From NCBI GenBank assembly GCA_020059765.1, contig JAGVBM010000226.1, positions 1-17,919 of the forward strand: DNA of 17,919 nucleotides. The letters are read 5' to 3'. This document shows positions 1 to 8,717 of this stretch, piece after piece. Below the pieces are notes generated by a model. That model saw only the letters and a list, made by a program, of their open reading frames with translations, had not been told where the DNA came from and ran no database searches. The DNA comes from Bacillota bacterium (GTDB lineage: Bacteria > Bacillota > Bacilli > Tumebacillales > Effusibacillaceae). Position 1 is the first letter of the stretch. Every line of letters begins with the position of its first letter. The position numbers were made by a program, and so were the translations under genes.

Positions 1-1007
1 CGAACACGCGGCCGATTCTGGATGCTCCCGAATGGATGCACTACATCTATGAAACCACTGAGAAAACAGGTTCCTGCCGCGTCTACCCGTATGCGGCGAT
101 TACCCTTGGCGAGAGGGGTGAAACGCTGTCCGACATGACCGGCTTAAAGCAAGCGGGAGCGATCGGATTCACGGACGACGGAATCGGCGTGCAATCTGCG
201 GGCATGATGCGAATGGCGATGGAGCAGGCGAAAGAACTCGGACTGCCGATTGTCATCCACGCGGAAGATGAAAGCTTGTCAGGGAAAGGCTGCATGAACG
301 AAGGAGAAGTTTCCAATCGTCTCGGGCTGCCCGGCATTCCGGGAGTTGCCGAGTCGGTGCATATCGCACGCGATGCCTTGTTGGCCGAACTGACGGGCGC
401 CCATCTGCACGTCTGTCATATCTCGGACGCCAGCGCGGTGGATGTGGTGCGCTGGGCCAAGCAGCGGGGAATCCGGGTGACGGCGGAAGTGGCTCCCCAT
501 CATTTGCTGCTGACCGATGAGGGAATCGACGGAACGGATGCCAACTGGAAAGTCAATCCGCCGCTGCGGACGGAGACGGATCGATTGGCCTGCATCGAGG
601 GACTGCTGGACGGCACGATTGACATGATCGCCACCGATCATGCGCCCCATTCGATAGAAGAAAAGCAGCGCGCCTTTCAAGTGGCGCCCTTCGGATTTGT
701 CGGGTTGGAAACAGCTTTTCCGCTGCTCTATACGGAATTGGTCGAGCGGCTGGGGATGTTGAAACTGCATGAACTGGTACAAAAAATGGCCTCTGCGCCG
801 GCCGCCGTATTCGGGCTGCCCGGCGGTCAGGTTGCGGAAGGAACCATGGCCGATTTGACGGTGCTTGACTTGGCTGAGGAACGGGTGATCGATCCGGAAA
901 AATTTGCGTCAAAAGGGCGCAATACCCCGTTTGCCGGTCAAAAGGCAAAAGGCTGGCCTATTCTGACGATCTGCAACGGGCGTATCACCTATGACGGGCT
1001 CCGGTAA
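1..1007 (+). CDS. pyrC: Dihydroorotase PyrC, type I (5' end cut by window)
   Basis: Dihydroorotase is a zinc amidohydrolase that closes carbamoyl-aspartate to dihydroorotate, the third step of UMP synthesis. The reading frame is open from base 3 and begins with NTRPILDAPE, the conserved stretch that follows the HxH metal motif in this family. The true start and that first metal motif therefore lie upstream, and the ATG at 36 is internal. Visible family motifs are the His in IVIHAED, the His in HVCHISDASAV, the NPPLR substrate loop and the catalytic Asp in IATDHAPHS. The C-terminal part (DLTVLDL, then FAGQKAKGWP) is the usual small beta domain. It is followed after 83 nt by carA, as in the Bacillus pyr operon. 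No PyrR-type attenuator is evident in that gap. Only the N-terminus is missing; identity is very secure. Confidence 0.96.
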   Translation, partial: NTRPILDAPEWMHYIYETTEKTGSCRVYPYAAITLGERGETLSDMTGLKQAGAIGFTDDGIGVQSAGMMRMAMEQAKELGLPIVIHAEDESLSGKGCMNEGEVSNRLGLPGIPGVAESVHIARDALLAELTGAHLHVCHISDASAVDVVRWAKQRGIRVTAEVAPHHLLLTDEGIDGTDANWKVNPPLRTETDRLACIEGLLDGTIDMIATDHAPHSIEEKQRAFQVAPFGFVGLETAFPLLYTELVERLGMLKLHELVQKMASAPAAVFGLPGGQVAEGTMADLTVLDLAEERVIDPEKFASKGRNTPFAGQKAKGWPILTICNGRITYDGLR

Positions 1008-1090
1008 AAGGAAAGGCCAATTTTGGAAAAGCTAATAAGAGCTGTCTCTGCATATTGTTTTTGCACTTCAGCGATGAGAGGAGACCGAAG

Positions 1091-2185
1091 ATGAGAGCTA
1101 GATTGATACTGGAAGATGGAATGGTATACGAAGGAATCGGTTTTGGCGCGAGAGGCGAGTCATTCGGTGAAGTGGTGTTCAATACCGGCATGACCGGCTA
1201 CCAGGAAGTGTTGACCGATCCGTCCTATTACGGGCAGATTGTGACCATGACCTATCCGTTGATCGGAAACTACGGAGTGAATGTGGACGATATCGAATCA
1301 GCAAAACCTCACGTTCGCGGGTTTGTGGTGCGGGAAGCGGCTGACTCCCCCAGCAATTGGCGGAATATGGGGGAAATCTCCGAGTATTTGGCCAAACAGA
1401 ATATTATCGGAATTTCCGGCATCGATACCCGTTCCCTGGTCCGCAAAATCCGCAATCACGGTACGATGCGGGGCGTCATCACCACGTTGGACACTCCGCT
1501 TTCCGAGATTATGAAAACCTTGCAGGACGAACTGCCCCGCGATCAGGTGTCGCGCGTGACGACTCCTGCCGTTTACCGCTGCCCTGGTGAAGGGCCGCGG
1601 GTGGTGGCGGTGGATTACGGCATGAAGGCGGGGGTCGTCCGTTCCTTGCTGGCTCGCGGTTGTGATGTTACGGTTGTGCCTGCCTATACGACAGCCGAAG
1701 AGATTTTGCAGTGGAAACCGCATGGGGTTATGCTTTCCAACGGCCCTGGCGATCCGGCCGATCTGCCGGAAATTGTCGATACGGTCAAGGGATTGCTGGG
1801 GAAGGTTCCGATTTTTGGGATCTGTCTGGGACATCAACTGTTGTCCCTCGCCTGCGGCGCCAAAACGGAAAAACTGAAATTCGGCCACCGCGGCGCCAAC
1901 CATCCAGTGAAAGATCTAACCGCCAACCGGGTCTATATCACATCGCAAAATCACGGATACACCGTGAAAGAATCCTCCTTGGAAGGTACGGGTCTGGAAC
2001 TGACCCACGTCAACCAGAATGACGGAACTGTGGAAGGCGTTCGGCACAAGCTGCATCTCGCCTTTTCCGTGCAATATCATCCGGAAGCGCGGCCGGGCCC
2101 GGACGATTCCGATTATTTGTTCGACCGTTTCCTCGACATGATTACCGAACATCAAGCCGAGCAAAGCGGCGGGGGGAGGAAGTAA
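1091..2185 (+). CDS. carA: Carbamoyl-phosphate synthase small (glutaminase) subunit
   Basis: This subunit hydrolyses glutamine and channels ammonia to CarB. At 364 residues it has the usual length of the Bacillus PyrAA protein. The N-terminal small-subunit domain shows GMTGYQEVLTDPSYYGQ. The C-terminal class I glutamine amidotransferase domain has its nucleophile Cys245 in GICLGHQLL and the rest of the triad, His330 and Glu332, in QYHPEA. The start at 1091 has an AGGAG at 1079-1083 with 7-nt spacing. An upstream in-frame ATG at 1055 would add 12 residues but has no such site and is not expected in the family. carB begins two bases after the stop, so the two subunits are probably translated in a coupled, stoichiometric way. 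A pyrimidine-operon paralogue (pyrAA) is implied by the position; a separate arginine-specific copy may exist elsewhere. Confidence 0.97.
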   Translation: MRARLILEDGMVYEGIGFGARGESFGEVVFNTGMTGYQEVLTDPSYYGQIVTMTYPLIGNYGVNVDDIESAKPHVRGFVVREAADSPSNWRNMGEISEYLAKQNIIGISGIDTRSLVRKIRNHGTMRGVITTLDTPLSEIMKTLQDELPRDQVSRVTTPAVYRCPGEGPRVVAVDYGMKAGVVRSLLARGCDVTVVPAYTTAEEILQWKPHGVMLSNGPGDPADLPEIVDTVKGLLGKVPIFGICLGHQLLSLACGAKTEKLKFGHRGANHPVKDLTANRVYITSQNHGYTVKESSLEGTGLELTHVNQNDGTVEGVRHKLHLAFSVQYHPEARPGPDDSDYLFDRFLDMITEHQAEQSGGGRK

Positions 2186-2187
2186 CA

Positions 2188-5100
2188 ATGCCAAAACGCA
2201 CCGACATTAAGAAAATTCTGGTTATCGGTTCCGGACCGATCGTCATCGGACAAGCGGCGGAATTCGATTACGCGGGTACACAAGCCTGCCAATCGCTGAA
2301 AGAAGAAGGCATGGAAGTGGTGCTGATCAACTCCAACCCGGCTACCATCATGACCGATCCGGATATTGCGGACCGCGTCTATATCGAACCGTTGACGTTG
2401 GAGTTTGTCACGCAAATCATCCGGCAAGAGCGTCCCGACGGCTTGCTGGCGACCCTTGGCGGTCAGACCGGTCTGAACCTGGCCGTCCAATTGGCGGAAA
2501 GCGGCGTATTGGAAAGCGAAGGGGTGGAACTGCTGGGCACCTCGCTGGAATCCATTCAACAGGCGGAAGATCGGGAAAAATTCCGATCTCTGATGAACGA
2601 ACTTAACGAACCGGTTCCGGAAAGCGAGATTGTCACGACTTGGGAAGAAGCGGCCCAATTCGCCAACGAGATCGGATTCCCGATTATCGTGCGTCCCGCC
2701 TACACCCTTGGCGGAACCGGCGGCGGGATCGCCGCCAATTGGAACGAATACAGGGAGATCGTCACTTTGGGATTGACATTGTCCCCGATCACCCAGGTGC
2801 TTGTGGAACGATCGATTGCCGGTTTCAAAGAAATCGAATATGAAGTCATGCGCGACCGGAACGACAACTGCATCGTGGTCTGCAACATGGAAAACATCGA
2901 CCCTGTCGGAATTCATACAGGAGACTCGATTGTAGTGGCACCGAGTCAAACACTGTCTGATCACGAGTACCAAATGCTTCGTTCCGCATCCTTGAAGATC
3001 ATCCGGGCGCTTGGCATCGAAGGCGGATGCAATGTGCAGTTTGCCCTCGATCCTCATTCCTTTAATTATTATGTGATTGAAGTCAATCCGCGGGTCAGCC
3101 GCAGTTCGGCGCTGGCTTCGAAAGCGACCGGCTACCCGATTGCAAAAGTCGCTTCCAAAGTGGCGATCGGCTACACCTTGGGCGAGATTCGCAATCCGGT
3201 CACCGGCCAGACCTTCGCTTGTTTTGAACCGGCCCTTGATTATGTGGTAACCAAGATCCCCCGCTGGCCCTTTGACAAATTCACATCTGCCAAGCGGGTA
3301 TTGGGGACGCAAATGAAGGCCACCGGTGAAGTGATGGCAATTGAACGTTCCTTGGAAGCCTCCTTGTTAAAAGCGATCCGTTCCCTGGAAATCGGTCTTG
3401 ATTCCCTCGATCTTCCGGGTACCTCGGAATTAACTGGCGAAGAACTGGAAAAACGGGTGATGCAGGCGGATGATGAACGCTTGTTCCTGTTGGCCGAGAT
3501 GTTCAAACGCGGGTATTCGGTGGATCAACTGTATGATTTGACGAAGATCGACCGCTTTTTCCTGGACAAGTTGGCAGGGATCGTCCACTTTACGGACAGT
3601 TTGCAGGGCATGGCCGACAATTTGGATGATGCAACTTTGCGGCTGGCCAAACGGTTGGGATTGACCGACAAAACGATTGCCCGTTACACTGGCCTGTCGG
3701 AGGACGCTGTATACACCTTGCGGCAAGAAACGGGTTTGCGGCCGGTTTACAAAATGGTCGACACATGCGCAGCTGAGTTTGAGGCGGAAACCCCGTACTT
3801 CTACTCGGCCTACGAACAGGAAGACGAAGTGATCGACAGCCCGCAAAAGAAAGTGCTGGTTCTTGGCAGCGGACCGATCCGCATCGGCCAAGGAATCGAG
3901 TTTGACTATTGTTCCGTGCATGCCGTCTGGGCGTTAAAAGAAGCAGGGTATGAATCGGTGATCATCAACAACAATCCGGAAACGGTCTCCACCGACTTTA
4001 ACACGGCGGATCGTCTGTACTTCGAACCGCTGTACACGGAAGATGTCATGCACGTGATTGAACGGGAACGGCCGGAAGGCGTGATTGTGCAGTTTGGCGG
4101 CCAGACGGCCATCAATCTGGCGGCGCCGCTTGCCAAACGGGGTGTGCAAATCCTCGGTACTTCTTTGGAAAACATCGATCGCGCGGAAGACCGGGAAAAA
4201 TTCGACCAACTGCTTTCCGATCTGCAGATTCCGCGTCCGGCAGGAAAAACGGTGTTTACTGTCGAAGCGGCGCTTGCTGCGGGAAGAAACCTCGGCTATC
4301 CGTGTGTGGTGCGTCCGTCCTATGTGCTTGGCGGACGGGCGATGGAAATCGTGTACAATGAAGAGGACTTGATGCACTATATGAAGACGGCGGTGAAAGT
4401 CAGCGACGAGCATCCGGTCCTGATTGACCGCTACTTGATCGGCAGAGAAGTGGAAGTGGATGCGATTTCCGACGGGGAGACGGTTTTGATTCCCGGCATT
4501 ATGGAACATATTGAGCGGGCAGGCGTACATTCCGGCGATTCGATTGCTGTTTATCCGACTCAGTCGGTCAGTCAGGAAACGAAATCCAGCATCGTCGACT
4601 ATACGATCCGCATTGCCCGTGAACTGCAGATCAAAGGGCTGCTGAACATCCAATATGTAGTGCAGGGCGAAGACGTGTACGTGCTGGAAGTGAACCCTCG
4701 TTCCTCCCGTACGGTTCCCTTCCTGTCGAAAGTGACCGGCGTGCCGATGGTCGATGTCGCGATGCGGGCGATTCTTGGAGAACGGTTGAGCGATCTCGGA
4801 TATGCAACAGGACTGTGGCCGGAAGCAAAGGAAGTATCGGTGAAAGTGCCGGTCTTCTCATTTGCCAAACTCCGCCGGGTTGATGTCACTCTCGGTCCGG
4901 AAATGAAATCCACCGGGGAAGTGATGGGGTCGGAACGGACGTTTGCCAAAGCGCTTTACAAAGGATTGTTGGCGGCTGGCATCCGTATCCCCGAATACGG
5001 CACGATCATTGCGACAATCGCCGACAAAGACAAAGACGAAGCCTTGGATATTCTGCGCGGTTATCATGAATTGGGCTTTAAGATCACGGCGACCGGCGGA

Positions 5101-5412
5101 ACGGCAAACTATCTGAAAGAGAACGGAATTCGAGTGCAAGCGGTGAAGAAACTGTCGGAAGGTTCCCCGAATCTGCTGGACATGATTCGGGAAGGCGGCA
5201 CCCATATGGTCATCAACACGCTGACAAAAGGAAAAGAACCGCAGCGGGACGGATTCCGCATCCGGCGGGAAGCGGTGGAACACGGCATCCCCTGCTTGAC
5301 ATCCCTAGATACTGCAAAAGCCATGCTGGAAGTGCTGCGAACCATCAAGTTCACCACGCGGCCGGTAGCGGCGATGCACACCTTGCATGGAATGACAGGG
5401 GAACAGAGATAA
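2188..5412 (+). CDS. carB: Carbamoyl-phosphate synthase large subunit
   Basis: This 1074-residue synthetase makes carbamoyl phosphate from bicarbonate, ammonia and two ATP. The expected duplicated architecture is visible. A first ATP-grasp half (about 1-400) starts with ILVIGSGPIVIGQAAEFDYA and contains RPAYTLGGTGGG. An oligomerisation region covers about 400-550. A second ATP-grasp half (about 550-930) starts with VLVLGSGPIRIGQGIEFDY and contains RPSYVLGGRAM. A C-terminal MGS-like allosteric domain follows (about 935-1074, ITATGGTANYL and later NTLTKGKEPQRDG). This C-terminal domain binds UMP and/or PRPP in the Bacillus enzymes, which would give feedback control here too. A strong GGGGGGAGGAAG site overlaps the end of carA. 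Length and motifs are complete, with no sign of a frameshift. Confidence 0.98.
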   Translation: MPKRTDIKKILVIGSGPIVIGQAAEFDYAGTQACQSLKEEGMEVVLINSNPATIMTDPDIADRVYIEPLTLEFVTQIIRQERPDGLLATLGGQTGLNLAVQLAESGVLESEGVELLGTSLESIQQAEDREKFRSLMNELNEPVPESEIVTTWEEAAQFANEIGFPIIVRPAYTLGGTGGGIAANWNEYREIVTLGLTLSPITQVLVERSIAGFKEIEYEVMRDRNDNCIVVCNMENIDPVGIHTGDSIVVAPSQTLSDHEYQMLRSASLKIIRALGIEGGCNVQFALDPHSFNYYVIEVNPRVSRSSALASKATGYPIAKVASKVAIGYTLGEIRNPVTGQTFACFEPALDYVVTKIPRWPFDKFTSAKRVLGTQMKATGEVMAIERSLEASLLKAIRSLEIGLDSLDLPGTSELTGEELEKRVMQADDERLFLLAEMFKRGYSVDQLYDLTKIDRFFLDKLAGIVHFTDSLQGMADNLDDATLRLAKRLGLTDKTIARYTGLSEDAVYTLRQETGLRPVYKMVDTCAAEFEAETPYFYSAYEQEDEVIDSPQKKVLVLGSGPIRIGQGIEFDYCSVHAVWALKEAGYESVIINNNPETVSTDFNTADRLYFEPLYTEDVMHVIERERPEGVIVQFGGQTAINLAAPLAKRGVQILGTSLENIDRAEDREKFDQLLSDLQIPRPAGKTVFTVEAALAAGRNLGYPCVVRPSYVLGGRAMEIVYNEEDLMHYMKTAVKVSDEHPVLIDRYLIGREVEVDAISDGETVLIPGIMEHIERAGVHSGDSIAVYPTQSVSQETKSSIVDYTIRIARELQIKGLLNIQYVVQGEDVYVLEVNPRSSRTVPFLSKVTGVPMVDVAMRAILGERLSDLGYATGLWPEAKEVSVKVPVFSFAKLRRVDVTLGPEMKSTGEVMGSERTFAKALYKGLLAAGIRIPEYGTIIATIADKDKDEALDILRGYHELGFKITATGGTANYLKENGIRVQAVKKLSEGSPNLLDMIREGGTHMVINTLTKGKEPQRDGFRIRREAVEHGIPCLTSLDTAKAMLEVLRTIKFTTRPVAAMHTLHGMTGEQR

Positions 5413-5458
5413 CGAAGCAAGTTACTGGCAAGCAACAAGAAACGGGAAGGGGATCGCC

Positions 5459-6235
5459 ATGACAATCTGGAAAGTGACGGATCATGTTGCAATTGCGGAT
5501 CAAATGATGCGCTTGACGATGGAAGCGGAAGGAGAGCTGCCCGACTATCGGCCGGGCCAGTTTTTGCACATACGGGTAACGGACGGATTCGACCATCTCT
5601 TGCGCCGTCCGATCTCCCTTTGTCTCGTGGAACCGGACACAAAGCAGCTGACGATCGTCTACCGGATTTCGGGAAAAGGAACCAAATTGCTGTCGGAAAA
5701 ACGGAAAGGCGACAGGTTGGACGTATTGGGGCCGCTCGGACAATCCTTTCCCATTCATACAGGCGACCGTCATGCGCTCCTCATCGGCGGCGGCATCGGG
5801 GTGCCGCCGATGCTGGAACTTGCCAAACAACTGGCCGGCAAAGGGATTCGCGTCACAACGATTGTCGGGTTTCAATCGGCCAAGCAAGCGATTCTGATCG
5901 AAGAGCTGTCCGCTTACGGCGAAGTCCTCGTGGCGACAAACGACGGTTCTTTAGGTCGGCAAGGGCTGGTTACCGAATATATGACGGACGGCTTGCTCGC
6001 GCTAGCAGACCGTTTCTATGCATGCGGTCCTTCGCCGATGTTGTCTGCGGTACAGCGGGTCATGCAGGACAAAGTCGACGGCTATCTGTCGCTGGAAGAG
6101 CGAATGGGCTGCGGCATCGGTCTCTGTGCAGGCTGCGTGCATAAGGCAAAACTGCCGGACGGTACCGTCGGGTATCGCAAAGTATGCAAAGAAGGCCCTG
6201 TATTCCCGGCGCAGGAGGTGGTGTTCCATGGATAA
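5459..6235 (+). CDS. pyrK: Dihydroorotate dehydrogenase B, electron-transfer subunit
   Basis: PyrK passes electrons from PyrD's FMN through a 2Fe-2S cluster and FAD to NAD+. It has 258 residues, close to the usual length. The N-terminal FAD-binding beta-barrel shows the RRPIS flavin motif. The middle NAD-binding half shows LLIGGGIGVPPM. The C-terminus holds the four cluster cysteines, which I place at 218, 223, 226 (in MGCGIGLCAGCVHK) and 243 (in RKVCKEG). The start ATG at 5459 follows GGGAAGGGGAT. The last three codons overlap the pyrD start (ATGGATAA, 8 nt), which suggests translational coupling of the two subunits. Its presence shows that the organism uses the class 1B, NAD-linked enzyme rather than a membrane quinone-linked one. 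Confidence 0.96.
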   Translation: MTIWKVTDHVAIADQMMRLTMEAEGELPDYRPGQFLHIRVTDGFDHLLRRPISLCLVEPDTKQLTIVYRISGKGTKLLSEKRKGDRLDVLGPLGQSFPIHTGDRHALLIGGGIGVPPMLELAKQLAGKGIRVTTIVGFQSAKQAILIEELSAYGEVLVATNDGSLGRQGLVTEYMTDGLLALADRFYACGPSPMLSAVQRVMQDKVDGYLSLEERMGCGIGLCAGCVHKAKLPDGTVGYRKVCKEGPVFPAQEVVFHG

Positions 6236-7181
6236 ACGGGTGGACATGTCGGTGCAAATCGCCGATTTGCGGCTGAAAAATCCGGTCATGCCGGCATCCG
6301 GATGTTTCGCCTTCGGCAAGGAAATGGCAGATTGGTACGATCTTTCCCTGCTCGGCGCGATCGTCGTCAAAGCGACCACATTGGAACCCCGTTTGGGCAA
6401 TCCGACACCAAGGGTGGCGGAGACGCCGGGCGGCATGTTAAATGCCATCGGCTTGCAGAATCCTGGAGTGGAAAAGGTGATTGGCGAAGAATTGCCGCAT
6501 CTGCGCAAATACGATTTGCCGGTGATTGTCAATGTGGCCGGAACGGCGATCGAGGATTATGTGGAAACGGCAAAGCGCCTCAGCGACAGCGGCTATGCAG
6601 ATGCCCTGGAATTGAATATATCGTGTCCAAACGTCAAGTGCGGCGGCATTCAGTTCGGGGTGGATCCGATCGTCGCGGCCGAGTTGGTCAGTCACGTGAA
6701 GGCTGCGATTAAAGTTCCGCTGATCGTCAAGCTGTCGCCCAATGTAACCGATATTGCGGAAATGGCGAGGGCCGTGGAAGCCGCCGGTGCGGACGCCATA
6801 TCCATGATCAACACGCTGGTCGGTATGAGCATTGACATCGCGAAACGTAAACCGTTGATCGCGATTGAAACGGGCGGTCTGTCGGGACCTGCCGTCAAAC
6901 CGATTGCTGTACGCATGGTGTATCAGGTGGCACAAGCCGTCAAAGTTCCGATTATCGGCATGGGCGGCATTATGAATGGGGAAGACGCGATCGAGTTTAT
7001 GATGGCCGGAGCGTCGGCCGTGGCTGTTGGAACGGCCAATTTTGTCGATCCTTACGCCTGCCCGAACATTATCGCGCAAATGGAAACCTGGTGCCGTGAA
7101 CATGATGTGGAACGGGTGGCGGATTTGACTGGAGTTGCCCGCAAACAAGGGGGGTTTTTGGTTGCTGACCGTATCCGATAA
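6228..7181 (+). CDS. pyrD: Dihydroorotate dehydrogenase B, catalytic subunit
   Basis: This FMN-containing TIM-barrel enzyme oxidises dihydroorotate to orotate and works as a complex with PyrK. From ATG 6228 it has 317 residues. Family motifs are KNPVMPASGCF near the N-terminus, TPRVAETPGGMLNAIGLQNPG, the active-site Cys133 in NISCPNVKCGG (class 1 enzymes use Cys as base), KLSPNV, and the FMN phosphate loop GMGGIMNGEDA with GASAVAVGTAN. The start at 6228 is supported by AGGAGGTGG at 6213-6221 and by overlap with the pyrK stop; a second ATG at 6246 is possible. The 3' end overlaps the likely start of pyrF. Identity is secure; only the choice between the two N-termini is open. Confidence 0.96.
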   Translation: MDKRVDMSVQIADLRLKNPVMPASGCFAFGKEMADWYDLSLLGAIVVKATTLEPRLGNPTPRVAETPGGMLNAIGLQNPGVEKVIGEELPHLRKYDLPVIVNVAGTAIEDYVETAKRLSDSGYADALELNISCPNVKCGGIQFGVDPIVAAELVSHVKAAIKVPLIVKLSPNVTDIAEMARAVEAAGADAISMINTLVGMSIDIAKRKPLIAIETGGLSGPAVKPIAVRMVYQVAQAVKVPIIGMGGIMNGEDAIEFMMAGASAVAVGTANFVDPYACPNIIAQMETWCREHDVERVADLTGVARKQGGFLVADRIR

Positions 7182-7998
7182 TGACTTCGGCAATCTCCGC
7201 AGCCATGATGACAGCGAAAATGGCGTCCGTCTCCAGGACAGCCCGGTTCGTACGGGAAACCGTCTGCCGCTGGCAAAACGGTTGTACGTGGCGCTCGATT
7301 ACGACAATCTGGACGATGCGCTGCGGTTGGTCGATCAATTGCGGGACTCGGGAGTTTCCTTCAAAATCGGCATGCAGCTGTTTTACAAGACAGGACCGGT
7401 GGTCATTGAACGGCTGCGGGAAACCGGTTGTGAAATATTCCTGGATTTAAAGTTTCATGATATCCCGAATACGGTGGCGGGGGCGGCCGATTCTGCCGCT
7501 GCGTTGGGTGTTTCGATGCTCAACGTGCACGCGGCGGGGGGCATCGAGATGATGCGTCGTTCCAAACAGGCTGCCGTGGAACGTGCCCGGCAAAGCGGGA
7601 TGAAACCGCCGCTGGTCATCGCGGTCACCCAGTTGACCAGCACCGACCAGCAAACGATGAACGAGCAGATTGGGATCGCGGGGACAGTTGCCGACACGGT
7701 TGTCCGCTATGCTCGGCTGGCGCAAGCGGCCGGACTCGACGGAGTGGTTGCGTCGGCTCATGAAATTTTGGCCATTCGGGCGGCATGCGGCGAGCAGTTT
7801 GTCACGGTGATTCCGGGAATTCGGCCCGCATGGGCGGCAGCCAACGATCAGAAGCGAATTGTGACGCCTGCCGAAGCGATCCGTTTGGGGGCCGATTATC
7901 TGGTGATGGGACGGCCGATTACCCATGCCCCTGATCCGCAGGATGCGGTTCGCAAGATTCTTGCGGAAATGGCGGACGCGGCAAAAGAAATTTTATGA
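7162..7998 (+). CDS. pyrF: Orotidine 5'-phosphate decarboxylase
   Basis: PyrF decarboxylates OMP to UMP, the last step of the pathway. The core is clear: VALDYDN (first strand), FKIGMQLFY, the catalytic Asp/Lys/Asp set in LDLKFHDIPNT, NVHAAGG, IAVTQLTS, VIPGIRP and the phosphate-binding VMGRPITHAPDP. The start is uncertain because there is no ATG in frame before the core. I choose TTG 7162, which has AAGGGGGG (7147-7154) upstream with a 7-nt gap and overlaps pyrD by 20 nt. This gives 278 residues, with about 40 before the first core strand, roughly 30 more than the B. subtilis enzyme. A TTG at 7135 is the alternative upstream start; later CTG/TTG codons near 7264-7282 lack a ribosome site. 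Function is very secure, the N-terminus is not. Confidence 0.93.
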   Translation: MLTVSDNDFGNLRSHDDSENGVRLQDSPVRTGNRLPLAKRLYVALDYDNLDDALRLVDQLRDSGVSFKIGMQLFYKTGPVVIERLRETGCEIFLDLKFHDIPNTVAGAADSAAALGVSMLNVHAAGGIEMMRRSKQAAVERARQSGMKPPLVIAVTQLTSTDQQTMNEQIGIAGTVADTVVRYARLAQAAGLDGVVASAHEILAIRAACGEQFVTVIPGIRPAWAAANDQKRIVTPAEAIRLGADYLVMGRPITHAPDPQDAVRKILAEMADAAKEIL

Positions 7999-8029
7999 GA
8001 AAAGAGATTGAAAAGCGGGAGGCTGTTTC

Positions 8030-8692
8030 ATGAATACATCGACAATGTCTTCAATGTCTGGCAACGCGCAGATCATCGCTCACATGCTGCTGCAGATCGA
8101 TGCGGTCACACTGCGGCCGCAGCAGCCATTTACCTGGACGTCGGGCATACGCTCGCCGATCTATTGCGACAATCGGTTGACGATCGCGTATCCGCAAGTG
8201 CGCGATTTGATTGCCGATTCCTTCAAACAATTGATTGAGCAAGAATGGGGACAAGTCGATGCGGTGGCGGGTACGGCAACCGCCGGAATTCCCCATGCGG
8301 CTTATGTGTCGCAAAAACTGTCGGTTCCGATGGCATACGTCAGGTCCAGCGCCAAGGGGCACGGCAAGGAAAACATGATTGAAGGATTGATCCGCCCGGG
8401 GCAGAAGGTGGTTGTGATTGAAGACCTGATCTCCACCGGCGGCTCGTCGGTGAAAGCGGCCATGGCGGTGCAAGACGCAGGGGCGACGGTGCTCGGAGTG
8501 GTTGCGATTTTTACTTACGGGTTTGCAAAAGCGGCGGCGACTTTCGCGGAAGCGGGGATTCCTTTGCGAACACTCACTTCCTACGATTCATTGCTGCAGA
8601 TCGCCGTGGAAAAAGGCTATATTCGGCAAGAAGAAGTCGCCTTGTTGAGCAAGTGGAAACAAGATCCGGAAAACTGGCAGCCCTCTTTGTAG
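8030..8692 (+). CDS. pyrE: Orotate phosphoribosyltransferase
   Basis: PyrE joins orotate to PRPP to form OMP. It has 220 residues, a little longer than the usual 210. WTSGIRSPIYCDNR near the N-terminus is the conserved orotate-binding strand. AGTATAGIPHAAYVS contacts substrate, RSSAKGHGKENMIEG is the flexible catalytic loop with Lys and His, and VVIEDLISTGGSS (about residues 128-140) is the PRPP-binding motif. The ATG at 8030 follows GCGGGAGG with good spacing and lies 31 nt after pyrF. It is the last gene of the operon: its final codons and stop form the left arm and loop of a long hairpin. Order pyrF-pyrE at the operon end matches Bacillus. Confidence 0.96.
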   Translation: MNTSTMSSMSGNAQIIAHMLLQIDAVTLRPQQPFTWTSGIRSPIYCDNRLTIAYPQVRDLIADSFKQLIEQEWGQVDAVAGTATAGIPHAAYVSQKLSVPMAYVRSSAKGHGKENMIEGLIRPGQKVVVIEDLISTGGSSVKAAMAVQDAGATVLGVVAIFTYGFAKAAATFAEAGIPLRTLTSYDSLLQIAVEKGYIRQEEVALLSKWKQDPENWQPSL

Positions 8693-8707
8693 GGCTGCCA
8701 GTTTTCC
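8668..8707. terminator. Bidirectional terminator hairpin at pyrE / yutG 3' ends
   Basis: A perfect inverted repeat pairs 8668-8683 (GGAAAACTGGCAGCCC) with 8692-8707; T8684 and A8691 add a 17th pair around a 6-nt loop. The GC-rich core CTGGCAGCCC is flanked by AAAA on the left and TTTT on the right, so either strand reads a GC stem followed by a U run. It lies between convergent pyrE and the phosphatase gene and includes the last eight codons of pyrE, including its stop. Confidence 0.85.
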
Positions 8708-8717
8708 CTCTATTCGA

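Noticed and set aside
36..38. ATG 36 as the pyrC start
   Set aside because: The frame continues upstream with the conserved NTRP segment, so the gene is simply cut by the window edge.
1008..1090. PyrR-type attenuator between pyrC and carA
   Set aside because: No conserved PyrR-binding loop, anti-terminator or U-run hairpin is visible; only a trivial CCAA/TTGG pairing at 1018-1027.
2152..3312. A 386-codon open frame on the minus strand opposite carB (and others at 279-782, 3934-4653 and 12057-13148)
   Set aside because: They mirror strongly conserved genes on the plus strand, give low-complexity His/Arg/Phe-rich proteins with no recognisable domain, and arise from the codon bias of the real genes.
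7181..7450. An 89-codon frame whose ATG overlaps the pyrD stop (TAATG)
   Set aside because: It runs out of frame through the conserved pyrF core and gives no recognisable protein; it is a shadow of pyrF.
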